Positions 20,387 through 30,871 of a stretch of 64,000 nucleotides of DNA are shown in pieces. The position numbers were made by a program, and so were the translations under genes. Source of the stretch: Sycon ciliatum (Eukaryota; Porifera; Calcarea; Leucosolenida; Sycettidae); NCBI RefSeq assembly GCF_964019385.1, contig NC_088655.1, positions 17,501 to 81,500 of the forward strand, given 5' to 3'. Below the pieces are notes generated by a model that was given only the letters and a program-made list of their open reading frames with translations, ran no database searches and was not told where the DNA came from. Positions within the stretch are counted from its first letter, which is position 1. Each line of letters begins with the position of its first letter.

Positions 20387-20404
20387 ATCCCAGCGCTGCC
20401 ACCA
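20387..20404 (-). promoter_or_regulatory. GypB tRNA primer-binding site
   Basis: Minus strand TGGTGGCAGCGCTGGGAT directly follows the LTR end ...CATTACA. TGG start, position next to the 5' LTR and distance to gag fit a minus-strand primer site. The tRNA was not identified. Confidence 0.6.
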
Positions 20405-20735
20405 TGTAATGTTATCCCGACGTCCTTAGTACGTGTCGAGAGCACACCAAAATACCAACTCAACACGGTCTCGTTGTGAGGCAAAGAACCCTCTCAATTA
20501 TCAGTGCAAGAACACAAATCGTCGTGAAAGAAACATAATACAGTAAGACAGTCGCGGGTACTCCATATCGGGATCTAGTAGAGTACTTGAGGGTACGCTA
20601 CGGTGCATGACACATCTAGATATGGGATGAATCATCAAAGGGATACCGTAGGGTCTAGATCTATAAAGAGAAGAGTATGAATAAGAGAACAGGCATGCAC
20701 AATGGGTACACACACACATACAAGATAACACTACA
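20405..20735 (-). repeat. GypB 5' LTR
   Basis: 331 bp. In minus sense it starts TGTAGTGTTATCTTG and ends ...GATAACATTACA, so the ends form an imperfect inverted repeat with TG...CA. It is followed by the primer site and gag. The other LTR is missing from the left end of GypB. Confidence 0.75.
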
Positions 20736-20819
20736 CACCTGGTAACAGAGACCACGTTTTGAAGGTCCCTCGAGCGGTCGTCTTAGAGAGGTCTCACTGT
20801 ATATCTGTGCCCTTGCATT

Positions 20820-22214
20820 TTTTAAAAAATTTTATTCATGGATTCCCCAAAGGCCGGGGCCTAAGTCGAGGGGGTCTCCGTTCATGGCTTACTGGGAATA
20901 TATCTGCAAAATTATAACATAATTATAGATTGAGAAGAGGAAGGGTTATAACAAATGCATACTGTAGAAATCAGCCATACCATTCTTTACTATGTTATAG
21001 AAACTCTGGAAGGAATGAAACTAGCGGGTTCGAAGTGGGTGTTGGCAAAGATGGTACGGACACGAGACACAAAGCAATGACTATTTTGGGTGGTTCTAAT
21101 GTCAGGGGGGGAGAGAATTCCAGGTGGCAGCGGTAACAAAGAGGAAGGTGGCACGCGAGTAGCTGTTCGCCCTGGCAGGCGGTACAAGTTGGAGAGGGCG
21201 CCGTGCGCTGGTGGAGAGACTATAGCCCAGCTCCATAAGGGCAGTGGTCTGGTGGTGGACCAGGTGATGGAGCTCCCGGAGGCACTGGATGTGTCGCCGC
21301 CATGCCAGACTTGGCCATTGCAGGTGCGCGAACAGAGATGGCTTCGGTTCAGTAGCGGAGGGAAACACACCGTACTGTCTCAAGACGACTCGTGCCAATC
21401 TGGCCTGCAGACGCTCAAGCACCGCCGCTTGGGATGCGGACAGTTGGAACTGCCACAGTGGTGAGGCGTATTCAATGGTGGGTCGGACATAGCCAGTATA
21501 AAGCCGGTTTGTAACTTCCAGCGTTAGGCGGCTCGACATGTGGGCAAGTAGTACCACGCGTTGGCGAAATTTGGTGGTGATTGTTTCGATGTGGCACTGG
21601 AAGTTGAGGTGGCTATCAATTTGCACGCCAAGATGTCGGTGCGTGTCGACCGTGCGCACTTCTTCCTGGTTCATTCGCAGGTGCCCGATGTTTGGAGGGT
21701 CCGGTCCGTTGATACGTGGGGAGAACGTCATTTGGAAGGACTTCGTGGGGTTAAAGCGTCCACCTGCCGAGTCGGCCCATTTCAGGGCGGCATCCGTGGC
21801 AACCTGGAGTGGGTGACTATGATGCTGGGAAGAGGGAGTGGTAGGTGCAGCGACTTCCGTTCCAATGGTCGTGTCATCGGCAAAGAGAAGAACTCGACAG
21901 TGGTCCTCATCTGGGATGGTCTGCGGGAGAGAGTTGATGTACAGAAGGAACAGGATAGGGCCGAGATGGGATCCTTGTGGTACGCCAGCGGCTATAGGGC
22001 GGGTTGTGGATACGGAGGAAGTGACTTTGACCGTGAATTGCCGGTCACCAAGGCAACTGGAGAACCACGAAAGTGCGTTCTGGTTTGCAAACTTTCCCAG
22101 ATGGTAGAGGAGGACTGGATGCGGCACTTTGTCGAACGCCTTAGCGAAGTCCAGGAACAGGGTGTGGTAGGTGCTCCACTTGTCCATCGCCTTGGCTATC
22201 CTAGATGTCAGCAT
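20820..22214 (-). pseudogene. LINE-3 ORF2 reverse transcriptase C-terminal half and 3' UTR
   Basis: RT of LINE-3 after a frame change at 22208: LFLDFAKAFDKVPHPVLLYH, TRPIAAGVPQGSHLGPILF, then the catalytic FADDTTIG, thumb VTNRLYTGYVRPTIEYASPL, and the ending ATFLFVTAATWNSLPP. A further frame change near 21110 leads to the last residues, stop near 20990. The 3' UTR ends in AATAAAATTTTTTAAAAAA read on the minus strand (20821-20840). The family differs from LINE-1/2 in its ORF1 and 3' tail. Confidence 0.85.
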
Positions 22215-23497
22215 GACGAGCTGATCCAGTGTTGACCTCCGGCGGACTGGTGGGCAGAGATTATGTTATGTCTGGATAGGTACCTCGACAGGTGCTCCGC
22301 GATGATCGAATCTAGGAGCTTGGCAATGGCCGGAAGGAGGGAGATTGGTCTATAGCTGGTGGGTACTGCCGGTTGTCCATTATTCTTGAATACTGGGATA
22401 ACAGTGGCGGTTTTCCAGTCTACTGGTAGTTGTCCGAGACGTAGACTGAGGTTGAGAAGCTGACACAAGGACTGCGTGATCACGGCCGCAGTGTCTTTCA
22501 GGATTCTATTTGTTATCAGTCCTCCGGTGGATTTTCTTGCCGGAAGTGTTCGGAGCTTTCGGAAGACTTCTTCTTCAGTTATTCTGGGCAGATCAAACTC
22601 ATGGTCAGGTGTAGAGAACGAGGGCGTCAGGAGAGCTGCAGCTAGGTCGAAGCTAGGGTTTGGCGAGAATTGTCTTACAAACGTGTCTGCCAGCTTTTCT
22701 GCCTTGCTTGCGTCGCATGGGGCTTCCCCACTCTCGTCGGTTAGCGTCGGTAAGTTAGCCGTCTGGCTCGTAATGTGCGCGAGCTTCTTGGCTTGTGCCC
22801 ACCACCTGTAACTATTCTTTTCACTGTCGATACGCGAGCACAATTGGTTGAAGTAGTCCGCTTTGTTGCGCTTGAGGCTGCTCGAGAGGGCGTTGCGAAC
22901 CACCCTGTACGCAACCCAATCCTGCACGGTGTTGGTTCGCTTGGCTAGGGCAAACATCCTGTTTCGCTGTCTGTGCAGTCGATTGTGGCTTGCCGTGAAC
23001 CAGGGCTTCGCAGTCTCCTTTCTTCGTGGTCTGAGCAAACGTGTAGCCAAGTGACGGCGGATGCTCTCGTGAGCATAACTCTGCCAGGAAAACCAAGCGC
23101 TCTCGATTGAGGTAGCTCTTTCTAAACATTCGTACAGGGGCTGTGCCCATAGGTCGGCGCGCATAACTTCGAAGTTTGTACTTGCATAATCCGGAATGGA
23201 TATGTCTGTCTGGTGCTGCTCTCGAGGTTGGAAGAGTTTGACATTGCAGATGACTGGGCAATGGTCAGATAGTGGTGGGAGAACTTCAGGCTTAGTGACA
23301 AGATGGGGAGTGTTTGTGATGATGAGATCGAGAAGGGACGGGGAGGACCGGCCTGTTGGTGAGTAGCGTGTCGGCGTACCACTTACAAGTTGGAGAAGTC
23401 CCAGGTCATCGAGAATGGTTGATAGCTGCCGACCTTCCGTGGTATCCGGATCTGATTGGAGCCAACTAGATAATTTACAATTGAAGTCCCCAAGCAA
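22208..23497 (-). pseudogene. LINE-3 ORF2 middle part (endonuclease end, RT start)
   Basis: Begins in the APE domain at MLGDFNCKLSSWL, with LLDLIITNTP and PLSDHCPVICNVKL, then a long linker and the RT fingers TATVIPVFKNNGQPA and SYRPISLLPAIAKLLDSII. It ends at SAHQSAGGQHWISS, where the usual S-G-F-R-x-x-R-S-T motif is garbled by the frameshift into the next segment. No stops inside about 430 codons. Confidence 0.85.
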
Positions 23498-23594
23498 GAG
23501 GAGTGGGACATGCGGATGATCTAGGTGGCGAGTGACAGTGGCGCGAAAGACAGTAAAGAATGTATCTCGTACCGCAACATGGCTATGTGGGGGT

Positions 23595-23960
23595 CTATAG
23601 AATGCATTGAAAACACATAATTATAGGGTACTTAGGGTTGTCCCGTTTGTGGTAACTTAAACAGATGTCCTCTAGGGAGGAGGATTCAAGGTGTGGGCAG
23701 CGTGAGAAATACGGTGTTAGAGTGGATCGAACGTAGATGGCTACCCCACCACCAGTAGACGAAAGTATTGCATTATTCCTATCGCGCCTATACAGATTGT
23801 AGCCATTTAGTCTGAGCACAGCGTCCAGGAGGGACTGATGAAACCATGTTTCAGAGAGAAAAATTACGTCCAGATTAGAGTTACATAGCAGCTGTTCAAT
23901 CACTGCCAGTTTGCTTACCGCACTTTGACAGTTGAGCTGGCGAACACGTAGACCCGAGAA
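23595..23960 (-). pseudogene. LINE-3 ORF2 APE N-terminus
   Basis: Endonuclease start: RQLNCQSAVSKLAVIEQLL, FLSETWFHQSLLDAVLRLNG, RRDRNNAILSSTGGGVAIYV. There is no ATG at the start; it lies immediately after the ORF1 stop (TAG at about 23964), so ORF2 expression would need reinitiation or has lost its start. About 100 bases to the next segment (23497-23595) are out of frame. Confidence 0.8.
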
Positions 23961-23963
23961 TTC

Positions 23964-24437
23964 CTATGCCTTGCTTTGTGCTTGCTCTTGCTGGGGAGTG
24001 GCGTCCCTGGCCAGCATCCTCTTCGCTTCAGCCTCAGAAACGGGCTTCCAGTCCTTCATGATGGTATCTCTTGGAAGACTACATACGATGCCCGTCTTTC
24101 TCAGGTCTTTGTACAACGGTAGTACTGGTCTTCGTGCTGCGCGTTGCTTGGCAGTGAGATCGTGGTTGACATAGATGTTAGCGTCACCAATCTTTAGGCT
24201 ACACATATGTTTCATTAGCATGGTCTTTGTAGGAGCTGTTGTACGCACTCGAATAAGCCGTGGCTTACCTCCTGTTACTGGTTGACCCAGTCTCTGTGAC
24301 TGCATATCCGCTGCAGCAGCTCCTGGCACAAGGGACTGCAATGTTTTGGCAATATTCTCATCAGGTAGCTCAGCCATTCCGGAGATGATGACGTTGTTGC
24401 TGATCTCATGTTGCAGCCGCTGGTCTTCAATCAGCAT
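23964..24437 (-). pseudogene. LINE-3 ORF1, RRM-like and C-terminal domain
   Basis: Second half of LINE-3 ORF1. NNVIISGMAELPDENIAK and LIRVRTTAPTKTMLMKHMC, then IYVNHDLTAKQRAARRPVLP and a Lys/Arg-rich, Ala/Gln-rich end. This is the RNA-binding arrangement of L1-type ORF1 proteins (RRM-like fold and C-terminal domain), also used by several other LINE groups. It is in a different frame from the first half; the shift lies at about 24437-24473. Confidence 0.6.
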
Positions 24438-24472
24438 GCGTACTTCCTGGGTAGTGAGCAGTGAGCACCGGC

Positions 24473-25147
24473 TCAGGAAGCGCCTGTGGGGTGGAGGCGT
24501 CTGTCTGCTACGGTATCGCTTGCTGCATGCGTACTACAGGGTCCGCGGTTTTCCAAGGTGTCCAGACGCTGGTTGTGGCCGTACACATCAGACTGCACAG
24601 TCGAGAGGTACGACTTGCTCTCTTCCTGCAGCTCGGCCAGTTTGACAACCCGCTTGACATTGTCCGCCAGGCGGGCAGACAGTGAGGTACGGTGGCTCGA
24701 GTTCATCGTACGTAGCTCTTCAAATATATCTTCAAGGCCGTTCATACGGTGCTTCAAATCCGTGTATGCACTGTGCATTTCTTGCACCTCCTGTCTCACT
24801 GATCTCATCTCTCTCGTCATCTTTGATACTTTCTCCTCGAGGATTTCGGCCATTGCAGATTTGAACTTTGAAATTAAAACATCTATGTCAACAATACCGG
24901 TGGTGTTGATCACCTCAGCCGCCACATCTACGGACGGATCATCCACTTCAATCACTGCGGATGCTTCGGTGGGATGCAGCTGGGCCGAGCAGCGTGTAGC
25001 ATGACCAGGGCGCTTCTGGGTCGATATCCCTCCAGGGCGAATGTTGTCCGGTGGAGATCTCTCCGAAGCAGCACTTCTTCTACATGCGGGGGTAACGGGT
25101 TGACTAGTAGGCTTGTCCTTCACTGATACTGGAATTCTTGAAGCCAT
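24473..25147 (-). pseudogene. LINE-3 ORF1, N-terminal and coiled-coil part
   Basis: Starts ATG 25145-25147. Basic/Pro-rich N-terminus, then about 100 residues with heptad-like hydrophobics (from VDIDVLISKFKSAMAEILEE through VRQEVQEMHSAYTDLKHRMN to VQSDVYGHNQRLDTLE). This predicts the coiled coil that trimerises ORF1 proteins. It stops at 24473 after a frameshift. Upstream (25148-25300) is the presumed 5' UTR of LINE-3. Confidence 0.6.
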
Positions 25148-25299
25148 ATTTGGTATTAGACACTGGCTACTGCTGAATTCTGTCGGAGCTCAGAAACATG
25201 CAACCGTATTCAAACAAGCATCTCGTTAGTTGCATTAAAGGTGTGAATGACAGCAGTAGTAAAGGATTGCATCATTGTGTGAATAAAATGTCAAGTTGA

Positions 25300-25508
25300 A
25301 TTGACATGACTGTGTACACCATGTTTATTCATGCAGTGTCAAAGGATGGAAACAATGTGCAGTAAAGCGATGGAAGAAGGAAAAATATAGTGAAGACGAG
25401 AATAATTATGATTCTAACATGTTTTCGTACAACATTCATCAGGAATCGTCGTTGTACTAAAGGGTTTTGCAACACAGTTGAGCTATTAAAGAAAACAGAA
25501 GTTAGAGG
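25300..25508 (-). repeat. Penelope pseudo-LTR fragment
   Basis: A diverged copy of part of the PLE-1 arm. The order ACAATGTGCAGTAAAGCGATG, then CATGTTTTCGTACAACATTC, then GAGCTATTAAAGAAAA matches the left arm at about 5890-6055 (same plus-sense order). No PLE coding sequence adjoins it. Confidence 0.7.
25410..25447 (-). ncRNA. hammerhead-type ribozyme motif, copy C
   Basis: Minus strand: helix I GATTC, core CTGATGA, ATGTTGTAC, core GAAA, palindromic helix III AACATGTT, cleavage triplet ending in A, helix I GAATC. Helix I is perfect and the variable bases change where the fold permits (helix III loop UU to AU, cleavage base U to A). Helix II has lost its closing G-C pair (A opposite C). Confidence 0.6.
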
Positions 25509-25954
25509 CTGTATACATGACGGCAGTGCATCCCACGGGGAAGTGAAGCACGTGATCCCAAGAGATTGCCGTGATACGTGAAAAACGAAAATCTGTACAC
25601 ACGGCAGGATGCACGTATAGCACATGCAGTATAGAACAGTCCACGAAATGCCACGGGATGTATCCCTCCCCCTCCCCAAGCCCCTGACGGCACCAGGACC
25701 GTACCGGGATTGCTCGCCGGATACGTTGGCGCCAAAATATGAGTACATGTGACTCCATGGCAGCATGTCTCGATGACAGCATGTCTCCATGGCAGCATCA
25801 CGCACGGGATAAATCCTGCCATTGTGTCAAACGCCTCAGTTAAACAGTACTGTACTTGGACTATGATAATTTAGATAAACAATAAGCAGCAGAAACAAGC
25901 AGTGGTTTCACACGATGATTGTTTTGCGGTGTAGATATGGACTGATTACCAGTT
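25509..25954. other. no gene recognised; short tandem repeat
   Basis: No domain seen on either strand. Near 25750-25800 CCATGGCAGCATG is repeated in variant form three times. Confidence 0.35.
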
Positions 25955-26640
25955 GTGCAAGGATGGAGAGCCAAGGATTAATTTATAGTAAAGAAAATGA
26001 CCAAGGAACTACATTTTGCTCTGTAATGTCCAGTAACACCACCAGTTGCTAAAAAATCAGCTAATGCGATAACCTTGCACGGCACTCACCGATGGCACTG
26101 ATGTTATACAACTAACTGGCTCTCAGCTCTAGCACGTCTTGGATGCGCACTCCAACAGCCTTCCAACTTTGAGTGCTGATGGAAGAAAACAACAAAAAAC
26201 TACAACAAAAAGATTTCAAAATAACAACAAAAAACTAAAATGTTACAAGTTATAAGTTATAACTAACTGTCTACCAACGTAACCAGATCATATTATGCAG
26301 TCAGCGAGTGCGACAAAATGGCACAAAACTGACAAGGAGTACTGAGACATTCGGCAACCTGACACCTAGCTCCAACACTTCTCCGAGGCGTAAACCAACA
26401 ACCTTTCAACTTGGAAGGCTCAGATTAGGAAAGTTCCAAGAGGGGAAGGAAAGCGCAACGAAGAAGAGAACGAGCTACGCCCCACAGCAAGAAAGAATGC
26501 AGAAAGTTACTGGATAATGACGAAACTAGTAAGACTATTGGACATACCGGTCTTACTACAACTCAACGACGGAAAGCAACGGACCACCCAACTTGGGAGG
26601 CTCAAGTTTATGTAATAAACTTAGAAAGGGGAAGCTAAGC
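25955..26640 (+). repeat. dispersed repeat family with CCTTCCAACTT-GGAAGG
   Basis: 25955-26157 is an inverted relative of 61332-61545, for example GCGCACTCCAACAGCCTTCC here and its complement there. 26280-26420 shares GTCAGCGAGTGCGACAAAAT and CTGAGACATTC..GCAACC with 60960-61070, and is related in inverted form to 57110-57280. A third, weaker unit lies at 26560-26640. Non-coding; probably one or more non-autonomous elements of unknown type. Confidence 0.55.
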
Positions 26641-27335
26641 GAAGACGACATGTGACAAACCGAAAAATAATATCCTACTGAACTCCACTGTCATGTAAAT
26701 ATGATGGACTAGTTATGTACAATAACAAGTAGTTCCACACGAAGTACGTTTTGCCGTATAGGTCATGACGGCCTATCAGGTGTGCAAGGTAACATTTTGT
26801 CGTTCTCCTTTTTTTACCATAACTAAATTGGCTCACCATCTGAGTTCAACAAAAAAGCAAAACATCACACTACATTCTCCGACTCCTGTTTTGGCTGTAC
26901 TCACACTACTTGAAAGGTTGACGCGAATGTCACGTTCAAAACTAGACAAATGTACTTGAAAAAGCCTTTCCAAGCACACTGCACTTCAGTGACGACTTGA
27001 AACATTTTGTCAGCAAATTACCATGGAGAAACATGATGCCATGTGGTAGTTTTGCAAACCACGAGGCACGTTTCTTCAATTTTTTTGCGCTCGATCAACT
27101 TATTTGCAATTTTCAGTTCATGAGAAATCAGAAACAGTTATATTGCTTGGATCATGGAGTTCGTTCGCCATGGAGTTCGTTGTTTGAATGCTTAGCCTGA
27201 TGCTTTAAATGGGAGTTCAGCAAGTGATAATTAAGAAGGTGAAAATTAGTGGTTATGAGGGCTGCGTCGCACCCGCCTGTGTGGTTTCTCAGGAAGTTTG
27301 AGTTATGAAGTCTGAAACGGTCTCTGGTGGGATGA
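26641..27335. other. no gene recognised
   Basis: AT-rich, with short fragments recalling the dispersed repeat (TTGGCTCACCATCTGAG near 26828). No coding similarity seen. Confidence 0.3.
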
Positions 27336-27408
27336 CGACTATACCATAGCTCAGTGGTTAGAGCATCGCTGGCTACAAGCAAGGGTCCCTGGTTCGAGTC
27401 CTGGTAGT
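27336..27408 (+). repeat. tRNA-like sequence (pseudo-tRNA or SINE head)
   Basis: Has a good pol III A box TAGCTCAGTGG and B box GGTTCGAGTCC at tRNA spacing, and a D-arm that folds. The acceptor arms do not pair, the T-stem has a central mismatch and the anticodon arm lacks U33, so it is not a functional tRNA. A tRNA-derived SINE head or pseudogene. Confidence 0.55.
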
Positions 27409-27705
27409 GACATTCAATTTTTTCTTCAGACTTTTCCCATTGCTTCTTTCCCTCAAACCAGGGGTTGAATGGTTTTAAAATTTTTTGGAAAATTGACTGG
27501 TCCTTTGAATAATTTGGACTATTGTTCTTTCTCTACAGGGATCTTAGGGAAGTTCCACTGTCACTGTCACATTCATCTTTGTGTGCAATAACGGAGTCAC
27601 TACCGACAACGTCCAATATTATGACCACAGTGCCGGTTAGGGATTACCTGAGACGTAGGTATCCTCGTTTTCTTTTACTCTTTTATAAAGAACGCTAACA
27701 ACAAG
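27409..27705. other. no gene recognised
   Basis: AT-rich intergenic sequence after the tRNA-like unit; nothing recognised. Confidence 0.3.
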
Positions 27706-27714
27706 AGTTTAAAA

Positions 27715-27750
27715 TTGCTGAACAGTTTCGCTCCCTTCTCAACAGTGCAC
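27715..27750 (-). ncRNA. hammerhead-like motif, degenerate
   Basis: Minus strand TGC, A, CTGTTGA, GAAGGGAGC, GAAA, CTGTTCA, GCA. Core A6 is changed to U and helix II has one pair, so activity is doubtful. Listed for its helix I, which co-varies with the sister copies. Confidence 0.3.
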
Positions 27751-28219
27751 TACAGGGAAAGATGAAATAACTAAAAAAAACGATAACAAAGGCAACCCGT
27801 TCATCAAAGATTAAATCTAACACTTGACAAGGCGAGGATGAAAGGGGTGGCTATTAAAAATATGTTATTTATACTGTATACAGATCAGGGTTTTTCTCTT
27901 CTCACTCGTGGCAGATCTAAAATGCATCTTTCTGTTTTGGTGGGATAGTACATTCGTGAACTGTCCCCAGGGCTTTGTCCCAAAAATGCAATGCCGCGTT
28001 GTCTTTGCAGTTATTTGGCGTTAGTCCTCATGTATTTGTGAGTAATACCACATGAATTTCTCCTACCGTTTTCTTTTTCTCCCGCTCAGTATATCGTGCC
28101 GCTTTAGTCACCTAGTCCCTCCCCTTTCATTCTCGCTTCATGAAGTGCTAGATTTGGTCTTTGATGAACTCGTTGCCTTTATTATTTGTAGTTTTTGAAA
28201 TATTCCATCATTCCCTGCG

Positions 28220-28256
28220 TTGCGCTGCTGAGAAGGGAACGAAAATAATTTGGCAA
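28220..28256 (+). ncRNA. hammerhead-like motif, degenerate
   Basis: Plus strand TTGC, G, CTGCTGA, GAAGGGAAC, GAAA, ATAATTTG, GCAA. Helix I TTGC/GCAA pairs. Core A6 is C and the cleavage base is G, both unfavourable. Confidence 0.3.
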
Positions 28257-28264
28257 TTATAACT

Positions 28265-28639
28265 TATTCCGATCGTCCTTTTGCTTGGTTCTGCTGCCTC
28301 GGTGCATTAAAAGCGCTGAGCAAACTCCAGCACTAACTTTATAAGTCCAGAACACCAGTGAGGATCAAAAGTGACCATGCGCCACACTGGAGTGAAGCGG
28401 GGCTATATTATCAGAGGCACGAAGGCAAATAGCAAGCCATGGCCCAAACACAAACACCGAGGACATCAAGTGGATCAAAGCAAATCCGGTCAGTCCGGGA
28501 ACCGCACAATTAACCATGTCAAGCATGGAAATAGGCCAAGTCCAACTACAAGGAAGGCGAAAACTGAAAGGCGCACAGTAAGCACAGCGACGTATAAATA
28601 AAGAACAAGACGTGTGAAACAAAGCATGCAGTCAACAAA
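28265..28639. other. no gene recognised
   Basis: Between the inverted-repeat element and the recombinase fragment. No clear coding sequence. Confidence 0.3.
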
Positions 28640-28992
28640 ACTGCACACACAATGCAGAGGTCAGAGACGCACAAAATGTCAAAGGAAAGATAAAAACCAT
28701 GACAGCTTGATCAACGCCGGGTGCAAAGCTGCAGGACTTACTTTTAAAAGCTGTAGCAGAGCAGAGGACCTCAGCACTAAAGCAGTCAGCCGGCGGGGTG
28801 ACGTCATGGCAATAGAAGCGGCGAAGTGTAGGAGCACTCTTCCAATCAGCAGCTGCCAAGATAGCAGCAGTAGAGACACCGCCAGCATGGGCATATAGCA
28901 GATGCGGCCGCGCCACAGGTATATTCATCAATGCCAGCAGGACCAAGCAAGCACCTCCTTCAACCAACGGGCAACGGTAGAAGAAGAGACAG
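28640..28992 (-). pseudogene. YR-1 tyrosine recombinase, C-terminal part
   Basis: Minus-strand continuation of the recombinase at 39696-40230, separated from it by GypC. It encodes STVARWLKEVL next to the GypC junction, then a helix-rich segment AGGVSTAAILAAADWKSAPT followed by LRRFYCHD. In DIRS-type tyrosine recombinases this region carries the last catalytic residues and the nucleophilic tyrosine (here the Y of RRFY). An expected HxxR motif is degraded and several stops or shifts are present, so it is dead. Confidence 0.7.
28988..28992. repeat. GypC target-site duplication, left copy
   Basis: GACAG directly before the left LTR; the same five bases follow the right LTR at 39696-39700. Confidence 0.85.
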
Positions 28993-29156
28993 TGTTAGGT
29001 TCGGTAGACAAGAGACAAGTAGTTTATTGGTTAGAATATACGAAGTAGAAAACTGTTTAGATTCAATCTGAAAACGACAGAGAAGACCTTCAAAGATATG
29101 CGTGCGTGCATACACAGTAGAGCTAAAGTTGTACGGCATTACGTCATAACATAACA
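28993..29156 (-). repeat. GypC 3' LTR
   Basis: 164 bp, TGTTAGGTTC...ATAACATAACA in plus sense, identical at every base to 39532-39695. On its inner side, in minus sense, CGAAGGGGCG fits the polypurine tract, and a second similar tract (TCAGAAGGGGCGTGAG) lies about 85 bp further in. Confidence 0.95.
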
Positions 29157-29437
29157 CGCCCCTTCGAAGATAAAATTCCATGGGTGTCAACCGGACACAA
29201 AATAACAAACACAGTAACATAATAATAATTATACTCTCACGCCCCTTCTGAGATAAAACCTGGTTTTGTCTCAACAAAAATAAATAAATAAATAAATAAA
29301 GTCATAACAGACGAGATGAAATGACATAGGCATGATGTCAAGATGAGACCAAATGCTACAGACAAACATTGTCACACATATGACTGTCCAGACGTAGATG
29401 TAATGGTGAGACTAGCGGAGTCAACACATGGGGGAAC

Positions 29438-29557
<120 letters not shown>

Positions 29558-30704
29558 CTTGGTCCGCCCAGTTAAAATTGGCGCTTATCTTCACACTTGT
29601 CTCAGGAAAGAAATACTAATATTTGAAGCAAGCTACGGTCACAAAGCACTATATACATGATTATTTACATGTCAGTAAGCAACTCAGTCGAAAATTCAAG
29701 CAAGTTACACATCTTCCTCGCCACTATCGTCGCTGGAGGAAGAGCTCAAAACGTACGATCCGGACAGCTGCTGCACAGGTCGTTTCATAGCTTGTTCCAC
29801 TTCTCCTCGTCTCGAATCACGCTCAAAGGCAGTGCGTGCCTGTCACCTTCCCATCAGAAGCTGAGTGAGACTGCCCGCATGTTGACTGTGTTATCCCCGT
29901 TCGTCGCAATAATGCGACTTTGTTTGAGACAAAAAGGCAACGCCATATCAGTGTCCTTTTTTCAAATCGCCTCTTGCGCTTGTCGGACTTGCTGATCAGC
30001 ACCCGTACCCACGCGAGCCGCTGGTGCTTGTACATGCAGCGCAGTGATAGCTTCCGCTTGATGTAGCACCTGTGCGTACTGCACCTACAACGCCGTGCAC
30101 CAGGCTTTTCGGCTAGTTTCCTGAAAGTCCTTTGCACGAGTGTTTCTCTCAGGACTTGGTGTTTCCTTTGATTAGCTCCTTTGCCCTGTCCTCTGTGAGC
30201 TTCAAAGTGTGTCCGCCGGATTGGTCTCACTTACTGGAGACATCGACATGAGCTGCAGTTTCTTCGTCAGCGATTTGCTGGTGATAGCCCTTCACTAGGC
30301 GCTGTACTGTGCAAGCACTGAAATTCAAGCTCGCGAAGCGCTTTTTCAGCTTTTCTATACCTCCCCAGAGTAAACAATCCTTGCCATCAGACAGCTGGAA
30401 GTAGACAGAAACTGTATTCTCCATCGCTCTGAAATGCGAACATCCTGACCTATTTTACGGACTCGAGCGGAGGTTGCAGTGTTTTCTTGCGCTGACGGAA
30501 GTGTTCGTCGGCGGCAGCTCCGTCAAAAAGACTCAAACGAACTGATCGCAACTTCTGTGATGGTTTGTGCTGCCATGTCGTCGGATGCAATGGTCAATGG
30601 TCATGTTCGGATGGTGAATCGGCGGTTCCATGCCGTATGGCACAGGCAGAACACCAAAAAAACAAGTGAGAAGATAAGCGCCAATTTTAACTGGGCGGAC
30701 CAAG
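29558..30704 (-). mobile_element. TIR element 1, Tc1/mariner-like, internally degraded
   Basis: 1147 bp with 43-bp terminal inverted repeats (29558-29600 and 30662-30704, one mismatch) starting CTTGGTCCGCCCAGTTAAAA, flanked by TA. Minus-strand frames hold transposase-like pieces. One is a helix-turn-helix start (IEKLKKRFASLNFSACTVQR, 30227-30424). Another is a segment YIKRKLSLRCMYKHQRLAWV as in Tc1-type proteins. A third is a Ser/acid-rich C-terminus near the left end (SSSSSDDSGEEDV). Stops and shifts break the gene and no DDE core is visible. Confidence 0.65.
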
Positions 30705-30871
30705 TAGTAGTAGTAGTAGTATTTATCATTTTACTAGGGCAATCCCCACAGACTGTGAGTCTTTTTACAGGGTACCCTAGGTAAGTGCGTGAAATAGAGC
30801 TAAATGAAGAAAGCCGTAAGTGCGTGAAATAGAGTAAAGAAAAAAGAAAACGGTGGCTGCACACTGTGCCA

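Larger units (their letters stand above)
27706..28264. mobile_element. short inverted-repeat element with ribozyme-like ends
   Basis: Imperfect arms 27706-27852 (minus) and 28119-28264 (plus) are inverted copies around 266 bp of unrelated sequence. For example AAAGGCAAC.CGTTCATCAAAG on the left is matched by CTTTGATGAACTCGTTGCCTT on the right. The outer parts hold the block CCCTG-GTTG-CTG.TGA-GAAGGGA.C-GAAA that also occurs at 61787-61822 downstream of PLE-2, so these look like terminal pieces of a Penelope-like element in the same head-to-head arrangement as PLE-1. Confidence 0.55.

Noticed and set aside
24473-25147. Host coiled-coil gene
   Set aside because: Position directly upstream of a LINE ORF2 and an RRM-like continuation identify it as LINE ORF1.
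27336-27408. Functional tRNA gene
   Set aside because: A and B boxes are good but acceptor arms do not pair, the T-stem has a mismatch and U33 is absent.
29157-29300. CRISPR-like repeats
   Set aside because: Only two ACGCCCCTTC-GAGATAAAA units, which are polypurine-tract-like sequences of an LTR element in a eukaryotic genome.
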